A stretch of 57,583 nucleotides of DNA, from contig DLHF01000014.1 of assembly GCA_002483085.1 (NCBI GenBank), forward strand, positions 1 to 57,583, written 5' to 3'. This document shows positions 44,495-52,536 of this stretch, piece by piece. Within the stretch, counting starts at the first letter, position 1; each line of letters begins with the position of its first letter. The translations under genes and the position numbers were made by a program. The notes under the pieces are model-generated. The model did no database searches and was not told the origin of the DNA. It saw only the letters and a list, made by a program, of their open reading frames with translations. This DNA comes from Ignavibacteria bacterium UBA7675. Lineage in GTDB: Bacteria > Bacteroidota > Ignavibacteria > Kapaibacteriales > UB7675.

Positions 44495-44650
44495 TTAATA
44501 GCGCGATGTCTCATCGCTGACGGTCAGCTTCCAGCGGCCTTTGGCACGACGGCGCGACAGAACCTTCCGTCCATTTTTGGTAGCCATGCGCGTGCGAAAA
44601 CCATGCTTGTTGCTGCGCTTCCTGCGGCTCGGCTGAAACGTGCGTTTCAT
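44495..44650 (-). CDS. rpmH: 50S ribosomal protein L34
   Basis: A 51-residue, very basic ribosomal protein. MKRTFQPSRRKRSNKHGFR, MATKNGRKVL and RRRAKGRWKLTVSD are textbook L34. GGGAGA lies 5 nt before the ATG at 44650. It is the first gene of the rpmH-rnpA-yidD-yidC operon. In many bacteria dnaA lies divergently next to rpmH; here a flagellar gene does. Confidence 0.98.
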   Translation of the reverse strand: MKRTFQPSRRKRSNKHGFRTRMATKNGRKVLSRRRAKGRWKLTVSDETSRY

Positions 44651-44704
44651 TGTATTCTCCCGGAAAAGTACATGAGAATATTCGGATACAAAAAATAAGA
44701 ACTG

Positions 44705-44712
44705 CAAAGATA
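44705..44712 (-). promoter_or_regulatory. candidate -7 box of the rpmH operon
   Basis: The reverse strand reads TATCTTTG, an exact TAnnTTTG match, 55 bp upstream of the rpmH ATG. No clear TTG occurs at the right distance further upstream, so this rests on the -7 box and its position. Confidence 0.4.
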
Positions 44713-45178
44713 GGCATTCTTTGGAAATGTGAAAAACTTTTTCTTGCCGATTTCTGAAGAACTCAAGCGGTGTGGTGTGGCGAGCGTAGCCAGAAACGAG
44801 AGCAGAAGGCGGAAAAGGATGCAAAATGCGCTGTTGTGGGGGCGGCGTTCTCCCGGGCAATAAACTTTTGGGTTGCTGGTTTCGGAGCGGCGTTTTTGGG
44901 ATTGGTAGCCCCGCCAATAGCATGGGTGTCTTGTCGCGGCCTTTATTATCAGGTGGTCACTATGCTGTGCAGTGCTTTATTAGGGCACGCGAAAAATCTG
45001 GGAACGTAAAAATGCGCTATTGGATGGGTGGCTAATTGGTGATTATTGGCCAAAGGCGACTATTGCACAGAGGTGTAAAAGTGAGAACGCGGAATTGAGC
45101 GTGAAAGCGGGCTGTATAATCTGGCATATTTATTGGGGTTGTTGGAAGGTTGTCTTTGTCATGTATCTGGAGTGTTCT
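44713..45178. other. intergenic region between rpmH and flgB
   Basis: About 465 bp with no supported gene; forward frames here have no ribosome binding site and no recognisable product. It should hold the flgB promoter. A TATAAT at 45115-45120 has a TTGAGC 14 bp upstream, which is short for a sigma-70-type promoter. The sequence TGGCATATTTATTGG just after it only partly resembles a sigma-54 site. I see no cluster of DnaA boxes, so no origin is called. Confidence 0.4.
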
Positions 45179-45604
45179 ATGTCTGTACGCGATCTTATGT
45201 TTCGAGGGCGTCTTCCACTGCTCAACCGGGCAATGGACACGTATGCACTTCGCCAGAAGACTATTGCGGAGAACATTGCCAACGCAACAACGCCGAACTA
45301 CAGGCCCGAGCGCGTGCGCTTTGAGGAAGAGTTCCAGAGGTTGCAGGGGGTAGTAGCTCAGGGAGAAACGACTAACGACAAGCATATCCCGATGGGAGCA
45401 CCGGCTCTGGGCTCTATAGAGGGGACGGCAGAAGATGCGGCCATACCGAAACCGGAGGTGTTTTTCTCCGGTGAATCGCATGTTAACGTCGACAAGGAGA
45501 TGTCGGCACTTGCGGAGAACCAGATTCGCTTTCGCTTTGCCTCCCGCATGACCGCACGCTACTTTAAAGGAATACAGAGCGCAATCAAGGGAGTTAACGA
45601 ATAA
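45179..45604 (+). CDS. flgB: flagellar basal-body rod protein FlgB
   Basis: A 141-residue proximal rod protein exported by the flagellar type III system. The N-terminal rod motif ALRQKTIAENIANATTPNYR and the C-terminal MSALAENQIRFRFASRMTAR segment that forms the other half of the coiled-coil D0 domain are both present. The ATG at 45179 has GGAG 6 nt upstream; in-frame starts upstream at 45020 and 45161 are less likely. It opens the flagellar cluster and is followed after 44 bp by flgC. Confidence 0.95.
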   Translation: MSVRDLMFRGRLPLLNRAMDTYALRQKTIAENIANATTPNYRPERVRFEEEFQRLQGVVAQGETTNDKHIPMGAPALGSIEGTAEDAAIPKPEVFFSGESHVNVDKEMSALAENQIRFRFASRMTARYFKGIQSAIKGVNE

Positions 45605-45648
45605 TACGTCCGCTGGGCGTTGTCAATATCATTTACTTGGGAGCTATC

Positions 45649-46134
45649 ATGGCAGAAAATATTTTTTCCAGTTTTGATATCAGTGGCGCTGGTATGAGCG
45701 TGCAGCGTCGTCGCCTGAGTGCTGTTGCCAACAATATTGCCAATGCCGACACAACCCGGGGCGCCGATGGCAAGCCCTATGTTCGCGAGGTTATTGTTGT
45801 ACGAGCCGACAAGCAAACAAAATTTCAGAAAGAGCTCACAGAAGAGATTGCACTTGGGGGCACGAGCCAGACGCATATCGGCAATGCCTATGGGCTGCCG
45901 GGCGCTGAAAAAAGCACAGTGCTGAAAGCTGTGTCAGCCCGCGACAACTCCGGGCCGCGGATGGTGCACGACCCATCGCATCCAGATGCCAATGCAGAAG
46001 GCTATGTGGCAATGCCTAATGTGAATGTCGTTACCGAGATGGTAGAGATGATTTCCGCACAGCGCGCTTTTGAAGCTAATACCTCCGTAATTGCGTCTGC
46101 AAAAAATGTGGCACGAGATTCGCTGGATATTTAA
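45649..46134 (+). CDS. flgC: flagellar basal-body rod protein FlgC
   Basis: A 161-residue rod protein. The N-terminus has SSFDISGAGMSVQRRRLSAV and NNIANADTTR; the C-terminus has PNVNVVTEMVEMISAQRAFE and ANTSVIASAKNV, the standard rod/hook signature pair. The ATG at 45649 follows a GGAG site. It is somewhat longer than E. coli FlgC (134) because of an insertion near residues 70-110. Cotranscribed with flgB. Confidence 0.96.
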   Translation: MAENIFSSFDISGAGMSVQRRRLSAVANNIANADTTRGADGKPYVREVIVVRADKQTKFQKELTEEIALGGTSQTHIGNAYGLPGAEKSTVLKAVSARDNSGPRMVHDPSHPDANAEGYVAMPNVNVVTEMVEMISAQRAFEANTSVIASAKNVARDSLDI

Positions 46135-46270
46135 TAGCGCTGTAAGCGAGTATTAATAGACAAGATTTGGACTTTTGACTGATAGGTAATCGCTGGCGGA
46201 TGGGTAATCGGGTGTTATTAGACGGATTTTTGAACTTTCAACAGTAATTATCGAATAAACTATACACGAT

Positions 46271-46558
46271 ATGAGAGTCTCCGGTATCAGCACATACGTG
46301 CAACAGGCTTCGTCAGTCCGCTCCGCTCCGGCTACCCGCGAAACGCAGCGAGCACAGACAAGCGAAACGGCGTCCCCCGTTCGGCAGAGGCAGTCGCCGA
46401 CGCCGCAATCGGTACTCTCTCAGGACGAACAACGTTTTTTCGCACAGCTTTTCCCTGAATACGCTTCGCAGATGCGCAGCGGTGTTCAGTTCAATAGCCA
46501 AGGGCAGTTACAGCAAATGCGGAGCAGCATTGGCGTACTGTTCGACGGACGCGCATAG
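46271..46558 (+). CDS. small protein of unknown function in the flagellar cluster
   Basis: A 95-residue protein that I do not recognise. Residues 1-50 are low-complexity and rich in Ser, Thr, Arg, Gln and Pro (probably disordered). Residues 51-95 look folded (VLSQDEQRFFAQLFPEY, SQGQLQQMRSSIGVLFDG). There is no signal peptide, membrane segment or cysteine. The intact frame, position between flgC and fliE and same strand support a real gene, though no strong ribosome binding site precedes the ATG at 46271. A 136-bp gap separates it from flgC and a terminator follows it. A disordered N-terminus would suit a secreted or chaperone-bound flagellar protein, which is speculation. Confidence 0.6.
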   Translation: MRVSGISTYVQQASSVRSAPATRETQRAQTSETASPVRQRQSPTPQSVLSQDEQRFFAQLFPEYASQMRSGVQFNSQGQLQQMRSSIGVLFDGRA

Positions 46559-46602
46559 CGTCCAAAAATCTTCCTTCCCTTCCTTTATGCTGTACAAACG
46601 AT

Positions 46603-46645
46603 CCTCTCTCTTCGATCCTACCTTTTCGAAGAGAGGGGTTTTTTT
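46603..46645 (+). terminator. intrinsic terminator inside the flagellar cluster
   Basis: Thirteen pairs (one G-U) between CCTCTCTCTTCGA (46603-46615) and TCGAAGAGAGGGG (46626-46638), a 10-nt loop and seven T. It lies 45 nt after the 95-residue gene and about 40 nt before fliE. It would end or attenuate transcription from flgB, so fliE onward needs read-through or its own promoter. Confidence 0.88.
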
Positions 46646-46683
46646 AACTCTTACAGAAGCACAACCGGAAAGGGCATACGACT

Positions 46684-46992
46684 ATGGTAGTAGGCGATAT
46701 ACTGAAAGCGCGTGGGTATCTGCCCATCGAGCAGCAGCGCAATGTGCAGATAGCCGATAAAATCGGTGAGACCCCTTCGTTTTCCGACACGCTCGGCGAA
46801 TACGTACAAGATGTGAACGCCCTCCAGAAAGATTCATCCGCACAGGTAGAAAAGCTCGTTACGGGCGAACCGGTGGATATACACGACGTTATGATAGCCG
46901 CCGAAAAAGCAAAGACAAGTTTTGGTCTGCTTATGGAATTGCGTAATAAAGCCCTGGATATGTACCGCGAGGTTGTGCGCATCCAAGTGTGA
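46684..46992 (+). CDS. fliE: flagellar hook-basal body complex protein FliE
   Basis: A 102-residue protein joining the MS ring to the rod. The C-terminal half carries the family pattern: FSDTLGEYVQDVNALQKDS, VEKLVTGEPVDIHDVMIAAE, and ELRNKALDMYREVVRIQV. It starts at the ATG at 46684, directly after an intrinsic terminator, and lies 58 bp before fliF, the usual order. Confidence 0.93.
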   Translation: MVVGDILKARGYLPIEQQRNVQIADKIGETPSFSDTLGEYVQDVNALQKDSSAQVEKLVTGEPVDIHDVMIAAEKAKTSFGLLMELRNKALDMYREVVRIQV

Positions 46993-47050
46993 TGCCTACA
47001 GCCTTTGCTGGCTATAAACGATTTCCCGACTCCAACTTTTTGCACGCGTT

Positions 47051-48751
47051 ATGGCAGAACAACCTGTACCACGGCAGTCGCCCGCAGGACAGCAGATACG
47101 ACAGCTACTTGCGAAGCTCTCGCGCGCGCAAAAAATCATTGTAGCTTCCGTTGTACTCGCTTCCATTGTGGGTATTATCCTGATCGCCACATCCACATCC
47201 AAGCCGCAAATGGGTGTGCTTTTTAGTGATCTTCAGGAAAAAGACGTAGCGCTGATTACCGAAAAATTGCGCGATCGCCAAGTGCCCTACGAATTAGGCG
47301 ACAAGGGCAAGACCGTACTGGTGCCCGCCGATGTTCTCTACGAAACCCGTATTAATCTCGCAAGTGAAGGCCTGCCGCAGACAAGTGTGGTGGGCTATGA
47401 GCTTTTTGATAAAGCGAATCTCGGTATGTCGGATTTCATGCAGAAGCTGAATTACCGTCGCGCTCTTGAAGGCGAGCTCTCTCGCACGATTACGACACTC
47501 GAAGAAGTAGCAAAAGCACGGGTGCACGTTGTTGTGCCGGAAAAAGCGCTGTTTGAAGAAGACCAAAAGCACCCTACAGCCTCGGTGTTGTTGCAGATCA
47601 AACCAGGCAGGCGCGTTAATAAAGTAAATATCGAAGGTATTCAGAACCTGATAGCCAGCAGTGTAGAGGGAATGGAGCCCGGCTCTGTGACGGTGATTGA
47701 CCAGCGGGGTAAAATTCTTTCAGAACCCAGCAAGGACGATAAATCGCTTGCTGGCCTGAGCTCTACACAGTACGAGCTCAAACAAAAAGTAGACGAATAC
47801 TATACAGCGCGCGTTCAGTCGCTGCTCGATGAAGTAATTGGTGCGAATAATACTGTGGTGCGTGTAAATACCGAGCTCGATTTTACACAGAACGAAAAGA
47901 CGATTGAAGATTTTGATCCCGACCGGCAGGTAGTGCGTAGCGAACAGACACTATCATCCCAGAGCAACTCGCAGGACTCGCTGAGCTATCCGGCTGTAAA
48001 CCAGCAGGCGCAGAGCGGTAATACGATTACCAACTACGAGATAAGCAAGACAGTGCAAAAAATCGTAGGCGAGGTGGGCAGCCTGAAGCGCATCTCGGTT
48101 GCGGCAATGGTCAATGGCAAAACAAAGATGGCCGCTGGTGCCGATGGCGCGCCAAAAGTAGAGTACACACCGCGCACGGCTGATGAGCTCGAACAGATTA
48201 AACAGATTGTTCGCAATGCTGTGGGCTACGATCCTGCGCGCAACGACCAGATATCTGTGGTCAATCTGGAGTTCGATACATCGCTGCTCGACCAAGAGCT
48301 TCCGGAGCCCGGTTTTCAGTGGACTCCTCAGGAAATTGCAGAAAAGGTCGTTATTGTCCTTGTTATGTTGCTCGCAGTGCTGATGATACGCAAATTGATC
48401 GCATCGCCGCAGGTGCGCCGCCGTATCGAGCAGGTGTTTGCTCCGTCGGAATTGGAGAAACATCGCGTAGAACTGGCTCGTGCAACTGCCGAACGACAGC
48501 AGCTCCTGCTGAAAGGGCTAGCCGAAGAAACAATGAGCGGTCTGCCCGAGCCTATGAATATGACAGAACTGGCAGCGCGAAAAGCGCAGTTTGAGCTGCC
48601 TGAAGCCGAGACGTCGCAGGAAGCACTGCTCAAGCAGGAAATGAAGCAACGCGTGCAGCGCTACCTGAGCGAAAAGCCCGAAGAAGCGTCGCGTTTGCTG
48701 AAATCGTTCCTGCGACAGAATGCCTTCAACGATACAATGCGCCGCAAATAA
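47051..48751 (+). CDS. fliF: flagellar M-ring protein FliF
   Basis: A 566-residue membrane protein forming the MS ring. The first membrane segment is at about residues 30-50 (IIVASVVLASIVGIILIATS). The ring-building motifs follow: PQMGVLFSDLQEKDVALITE, RINLASEGLPQTSVVGYELF, and ARVHVVVPEKALFEEDQKHP with SASVLLQIKPGR-type sequence (TASVLLQIKPGR here). The second membrane segment lies near 430-452 (VVIVLVMLLAVLMIRKL). The C-terminal cytoplasmic tail (SRLLKSFLRQ) should bind FliG, the next gene. Confidence 0.97.
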   Translation: MAEQPVPRQSPAGQQIRQLLAKLSRAQKIIVASVVLASIVGIILIATSTSKPQMGVLFSDLQEKDVALITEKLRDRQVPYELGDKGKTVLVPADVLYETRINLASEGLPQTSVVGYELFDKANLGMSDFMQKLNYRRALEGELSRTITTLEEVAKARVHVVVPEKALFEEDQKHPTASVLLQIKPGRRVNKVNIEGIQNLIASSVEGMEPGSVTVIDQRGKILSEPSKDDKSLAGLSSTQYELKQKVDEYYTARVQSLLDEVIGANNTVVRVNTELDFTQNEKTIEDFDPDRQVVRSEQTLSSQSNSQDSLSYPAVNQQAQSGNTITNYEISKTVQKIVGEVGSLKRISVAAMVNGKTKMAAGADGAPKVEYTPRTADELEQIKQIVRNAVGYDPARNDQISVVNLEFDTSLLDQELPEPGFQWTPQEIAEKVVIVLVMLLAVLMIRKLIASPQVRRRIEQVFAPSELEKHRVELARATAERQQLLLKGLAEETMSGLPEPMNMTELAARKAQFELPEAETSQEALLKQEMKQRVQRYLSEKPEEASRLLKSFLRQNAFNDTMRRK

Positions 48752-48817
48752 TAGCAGTAAAACGCTGCCAGTGCATAATGCACGGCATATTGCAGTACAC
48801 AATTTCATGAATATATC

Positions 48818-49849
48818 ATGTCGGGATCTGGAGCTTCTCTAACATACGACAAACTGGCAGGCAAGCAGAAGGTTGCGCTGCTCCTGATGTCGCTCGATGT
48901 CGATACAGCGGCTAAAGTTTTCCGCCAGATCGAGCCTCACGAAGTGGAAAGTATTGCCATTGAAATTGCAAACCTCCAGGGGGTGCGCTCGCAGGTGATC
49001 GACCAGGTAATAGAAGAATTTTACGAGCTGATGACCGCTCAAGAATTCTATATCGAGGGCGGTGTAGACTATGCACATACGCTGTTAGAGAAAACTTTTG
49101 GCTCCGATCGCGCCCGGGAGATTATCGAAAAAATTAATCTTCTAACTACTGTGCGCGGATTCGATATTTTGAAGCAATCGGATTCGCCCCAGCTCGCCAA
49201 CTTTCTCGCCAAGGAGCATCCCCAGATTATCGCGCTTATCTTGTCGCACCTTATGCCGGAGCAGACTGCCGAAGTGCTCGAAGAATTCGACGAAGAGCTG
49301 CGCACCGATGTTCTGATGCGTATTGCTTCGCTCGGCAAGGTATCGCCCCAACTTGTTGTAGAAATTGAAAACGTGGTGGATCGCATTGCCGAAGCTACTA
49401 TTTCGCAGAACATGGCGGCTACAGGCGGCGCCCAAATTGTTGCTTCTATTCTCAACAAAAGTACCAATGCTCATGCAAAGCTGTTGCTAGAAAGCATTGA
49501 AATGAAAAATCCGGACCTAGCAGGCGATATAAAGCGGCGCATGTTCCTGTTTGAAGATATTATTCTTGTCGACGATAAGGGTGTACAGCGTATTCTACGC
49601 GAAGTAGACAAACGCGACCTTGCGCTGTCGCTCAAAGTGGCCGAGGACAAACTGCGAACAAAGATATTCAGGAATATGTCCGAGCGCGCTGCGGCGGTTA
49701 TTCGCGAAGAGCTGGAATTTATGGGGCCAGTAAAGCTGAAAGAAGTAGAGGCGGCGCAGATGCGTATTGTAGAGATTATCAAGCGCTTGGAAGCAAACGA
49801 GGAAATCTCTGTTGGCGGACGCGGCAAGGCCGAAGATGTATTTGTATAA
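48818..49849 (+). CDS. fliG: flagellar motor switch protein FliG
   Basis: A 343-residue rotor protein that couples stator movement to torque. It has the N-terminal FliF-binding part (KQKVALLLMSLDVDTAAKVF), the middle EHPQ motif (FLAKEHPQIIALILSHL) and the C-terminal torque helix with conserved charges (ILREVDKRDLALSLK, then KIFRNMSERAAAVIREELEF). The length matches the family (about 330-345). Confidence 0.98.
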   Translation: MSGSGASLTYDKLAGKQKVALLLMSLDVDTAAKVFRQIEPHEVESIAIEIANLQGVRSQVIDQVIEEFYELMTAQEFYIEGGVDYAHTLLEKTFGSDRAREIIEKINLLTTVRGFDILKQSDSPQLANFLAKEHPQIIALILSHLMPEQTAEVLEEFDEELRTDVLMRIASLGKVSPQLVVEIENVVDRIAEATISQNMAATGGAQIVASILNKSTNAHAKLLLESIEMKNPDLAGDIKRRMFLFEDIILVDDKGVQRILREVDKRDLALSLKVAEDKLRTKIFRNMSERAAAVIREELEFMGPVKLKEVEAAQMRIVEIIKRLEANEEISVGGRGKAEDVFV

Positions 49850-49969
49850 TAGATGTACTGTGGCGCCCTGCGGGTGTTGCAGGGAAGCCTGTCGGCGGCG
49901 GACGGCGGGCAAAACAGCGGCAAAGCGCCGTTTTAGAGTAACCGCGTATAGTACCAAGGGTGAACTACG

Positions 49970-50716
49970 ATGAATGAAGTTGTAATACGCGTTCCGCAGA
50001 AACTACAGCGCATACAGATTATTCGGTCGCGCCAGGCAGTTGATGCTCATGCTATGCAGTTCGAGGAGTTCGACGGTGGCATGGAGTACGCGGAGCACAT
50101 TGCCGCGCCGGAAGAGACTGTACCGCGCTCGCAGGTAGAGCTCGAACTCAAGAATGCTTATGATCGCGGATTCGAGGATGGGCGCGAGGTGACATCGGCC
50201 ATGCTGGAGCGCGAAATGGGGCGCCACGAAGAATGGCTGCAGAACTTCGATACTATTGTAGGGGAACTGCACAGGGAATTCTCCGGCGCAATTACGCGGT
50301 TGGAAGAATGTGCAGTATCGCTGGGTGTAGAAGTAGCGCGGTTTTTGCTTCAGCGCGAAGTACAGACCGACCCAACTGTGGTGGTCGAGCAGGTACGGCG
50401 TGCTTTTGCGCGAGTAAGCGGGATCGATACGGTGACTGTACGCCTGCATCCGTCCAATGTAGAGGCTTTAGAACAGGTGAAAAGCGTGCTGATTGCGATG
50501 TCCGACGGTGTGCGTTCTGTTCATGTTCAGCCCGATATTTCGGTAGATCCGGGTGGATGTGTGCTCGAAACTGCTATTGGCACTATCGACGCGCAGATCA
50601 GTACACAGCTCGAACAGATCAAAAATGAGATGCTGGAAACAGCGCGTTCTACACGGCTTCCACGCTTGGAAGACCTCGATTTTTCTGCCGATTCCGACGT
50701 CGGTAATTTTGTCTAA
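49970..50716 (+). CDS. fliH: flagellar assembly protein FliH
   Basis: A 248-residue soluble regulator of the FliI ATPase. The N-terminal third contains acidic and helical segments (ELKNAYDRGFEDGREVTSAM), and the C-terminal domain shows the FliH/VATPase E-subunit pattern (VARFLLQREVQTDPTVVVEQ, VRLHPSNVEALEQ, DISVDPGGCVLETAIGTIDA). It sits directly before fliI with a 12-bp gap, the expected arrangement. The 120-bp gap upstream of it is GC-rich and contains small inverted repeats (CCCTGC/GCAGGG at 49866-49884, AAAAC/GTTTT at 49911-49934). Confidence 0.92.
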   Translation: MNEVVIRVPQKLQRIQIIRSRQAVDAHAMQFEEFDGGMEYAEHIAAPEETVPRSQVELELKNAYDRGFEDGREVTSAMLEREMGRHEEWLQNFDTIVGELHREFSGAITRLEECAVSLGVEVARFLLQREVQTDPTVVVEQVRRAFARVSGIDTVTVRLHPSNVEALEQVKSVLIAMSDGVRSVHVQPDISVDPGGCVLETAIGTIDAQISTQLEQIKNEMLETARSTRLPRLEDLDFSADSDVGNFV

Positions 50717-50728
50717 TTATGCTTTTCT

Positions 50729-52063
50729 ATGAATACTTCATTCAGTCCTGAGAAGATATTAGATAAGTACACCGGTATACTTCAGCAAACCGACACGCTG
50801 CGTGTGAGCGGGCGTGTAACGCAGGTGGTGGGGTTAGTGATTGAAAGCGAGGGGCCGCAGGCGCCCATTGGCGAAGTATGTACACTGATAGACCGCACTG
50901 GTCGCGAGCTCTGCAAATCGGAGATCGTGGGCTTTCGTGGACCTAAAATTTTATCGATGGTATTGGGCGAGCTTCGGGATATTGCGCCCGGTACGCGGAT
51001 TATCGCCTCGGGCCACACGCTGAAGGTGCCGATGAGCAATGGCCTGCTCGGTCGTATTCTCGACGGGCTTGGCAATCCTATCGACGGCAAAGGGAGCATT
51101 CCCGTAGAGGAAAAGCGCTCTATTTATGCTCAGCCACCCAATCCGCTGCTGCGGAAGCGCATCCGCGAGGTGCTGCCCACCGGCATTCGCGCCATCGACG
51201 GCTTGCTGACGCTTGGTAAAGGCCAGCGCGTAGGGATATTTGCAGGCTCCGGCGTAGGGAAGTCGACAACGCTTGGCATGATTGCACGGAATACCGCTGC
51301 TGATGTGAACGTGATTGCGCTGGTAGGTGAGCGCGGTCGCGAGCTGAAAGAATTTATCGAAAAAGACCTCGGCGAGGAAGGCTTAGCCCGGTCGGTGGTG
51401 GTGGTCGCAACAAGCGATCAGCCAGCACTTGTCCGTATCAAAGCGGGGCTTGTAGCTACTACGATTGCCGAATATTTCCGCGATCAGGGATTAGATGTCA
51501 TGCTGATGCTCGACTCGGTAACGCGCCTTGCTATGGCGCAACGCGAAGTAGGGCTTGCAGTGGGCGAACCGCCTACAACGAAAGGCTATACGCCGTCGGT
51601 GTTTGCGTTGATGCCGAAGCTCATGGAGCGTGCTGGAACATCCGAAGAAGGAACTATTACCGGCATGTACACAGTGCTTGTAGAGGGCGACGATATGAAC
51701 GAACCTATTGCTGATACTGCGCGCGGTATTCTCGATGGCCACATTGTGCTTTCCAGGCGCCTTGCCGCACGCGGCCACTATCCGGCTGTTGAAGTGCTGG
51801 ATAGCATTAGCCGCCTTGTAAGCGATATTACAATGCCCGACCAGAAACGCTCTGCTGCCGATATCCGGGAAATGCTCGCCACTTACCGCGAAGCCGAGGA
51901 CCTTATCAGCGTAGGCGCCTACCAGAAACGCAGCAATCCCAAAATTGATCGAGCACTCGCCCTTATCGACCGTATTAATGGCTTCCTCCGCCAGCGCGTC
52001 GACGAAAGCTCGACATTCCATGAGTGCGTGAACTATATGCACGTTCTTTCGTCCAGCCAGTAA
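50729..52063 (+). CDS. fliI: flagellum-specific ATPase FliI
   Basis: A 444-residue ATPase powering substrate release in flagellar type III export, related to the F1 beta subunit. It has Walker A GIFAGSGVGKSTTLG near residue 170, ALVGERGREL, Walker B LDVMLMLDSVTRLAMAQREV, and the export-ATPase signature GEPPTTKGYTPSVFALMPKL. The C-terminus (SYQKRSNPKIDRAL-like: GAYQKRSNPKIDRALALIDR) is intact. A 470-bp gap holding a repeat element separates it from fliJ, which normally follows at once. Confidence 0.98.
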   Translation: MNTSFSPEKILDKYTGILQQTDTLRVSGRVTQVVGLVIESEGPQAPIGEVCTLIDRTGRELCKSEIVGFRGPKILSMVLGELRDIAPGTRIIASGHTLKVPMSNGLLGRILDGLGNPIDGKGSIPVEEKRSIYAQPPNPLLRKRIREVLPTGIRAIDGLLTLGKGQRVGIFAGSGVGKSTTLGMIARNTAADVNVIALVGERGRELKEFIEKDLGEEGLARSVVVVATSDQPALVRIKAGLVATTIAEYFRDQGLDVMLMLDSVTRLAMAQREVGLAVGEPPTTKGYTPSVFALMPKLMERAGTSEEGTITGMYTVLVEGDDMNEPIADTARGILDGHIVLSRRLAARGHYPAVEVLDSISRLVSDITMPDQKRSAADIREMLATYREAEDLISVGAYQKRSNPKIDRALALIDRINGFLRQRVDESSTFHECVNYMHVLSSSQ

Positions 52064-52156
52064 GCTCAGGGAAGCGTTGTATAGATGGGGGCAGCATAGC
52101 AAGGTAGAAGAAGTATAAGAGCAGCCTCGCCCGCAAGCATTGTTTCGGAAGTATTT

Positions 52157-52480
52157 GTGGCACGGGCGTCTCTGCGGCGTCCGCCCGGTCGCTGTCACCG
52201 GTCGCACGAGCCGGTTGTCGGTTGTTCGGCTGCCAGCCGCCGGTATGATGCCGTGCCGCGATGATCCACGCAGAATAAACGAAATATCCGAAGCAATCCG
52301 TCGAAGTGGTGTTGTCTGTGCATATTACTATGCCAGTAAGGTATTGCAGGAACGATATGCAGAGATGGAAGCCTCGCGGATCGTCTGCACATGATGCTTG
52401 CAAGCACAATGCACAGACGAGCTCATGATAAATGTAGCGTGGTGCAGAGACCGAGAGAGAGGACTGATATTGAAGCGCTC
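52157..52480 (+). repeat. interspersed intergenic repeat, copy D, between fliI and fliJ
   Basis: Starts with GTGGCACGGGCGTC and GCGGCGTCCG, then exact block 1 GGTCGCTGTCACCGGTCGCA (52187-52206). Block 2 is GTAGCGTGGTGCAGAGACC (52434-52452) with the same GATAAATG lead-in as copy E, followed by GAAGCGC at about 52473. About 225 bp of unconserved sequence lies between. It separates two genes that are adjacent in most flagellar operons. No gene is supported in this gap. Confidence 0.7.
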
Positions 52481-52536
52481 ATGCTTGATGCGTAGGCTGC
52501 TGCCGAAACTTGACAACTCTTTATGTTGCAACAGTT

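Noticed and set aside
45123..45139. Sigma-54 promoter before flgB
   Set aside because: TGGCATATTTATTGG has the GG at -24 but lacks the GC at -12, so the match is not adequate.
44713..45178. Chromosomal origin next to rpmH
   Set aside because: No dnaA gene, no visible cluster of DnaA boxes and no AT-rich unwinding tract that I could identify.
51491..52207. Reverse frame of 238 codons opposite fliI
   Set aside because: It is antisense to well-conserved FliI sequence and gains its start region from repeat copy D; no protein-like features.
435..52480. The interspersed repeats as a CRISPR array or insertion sequence
   Set aside because: Copies are tens of kilobases apart, in both orientations and of unequal length, with no spacers, cas genes or transposase frame.
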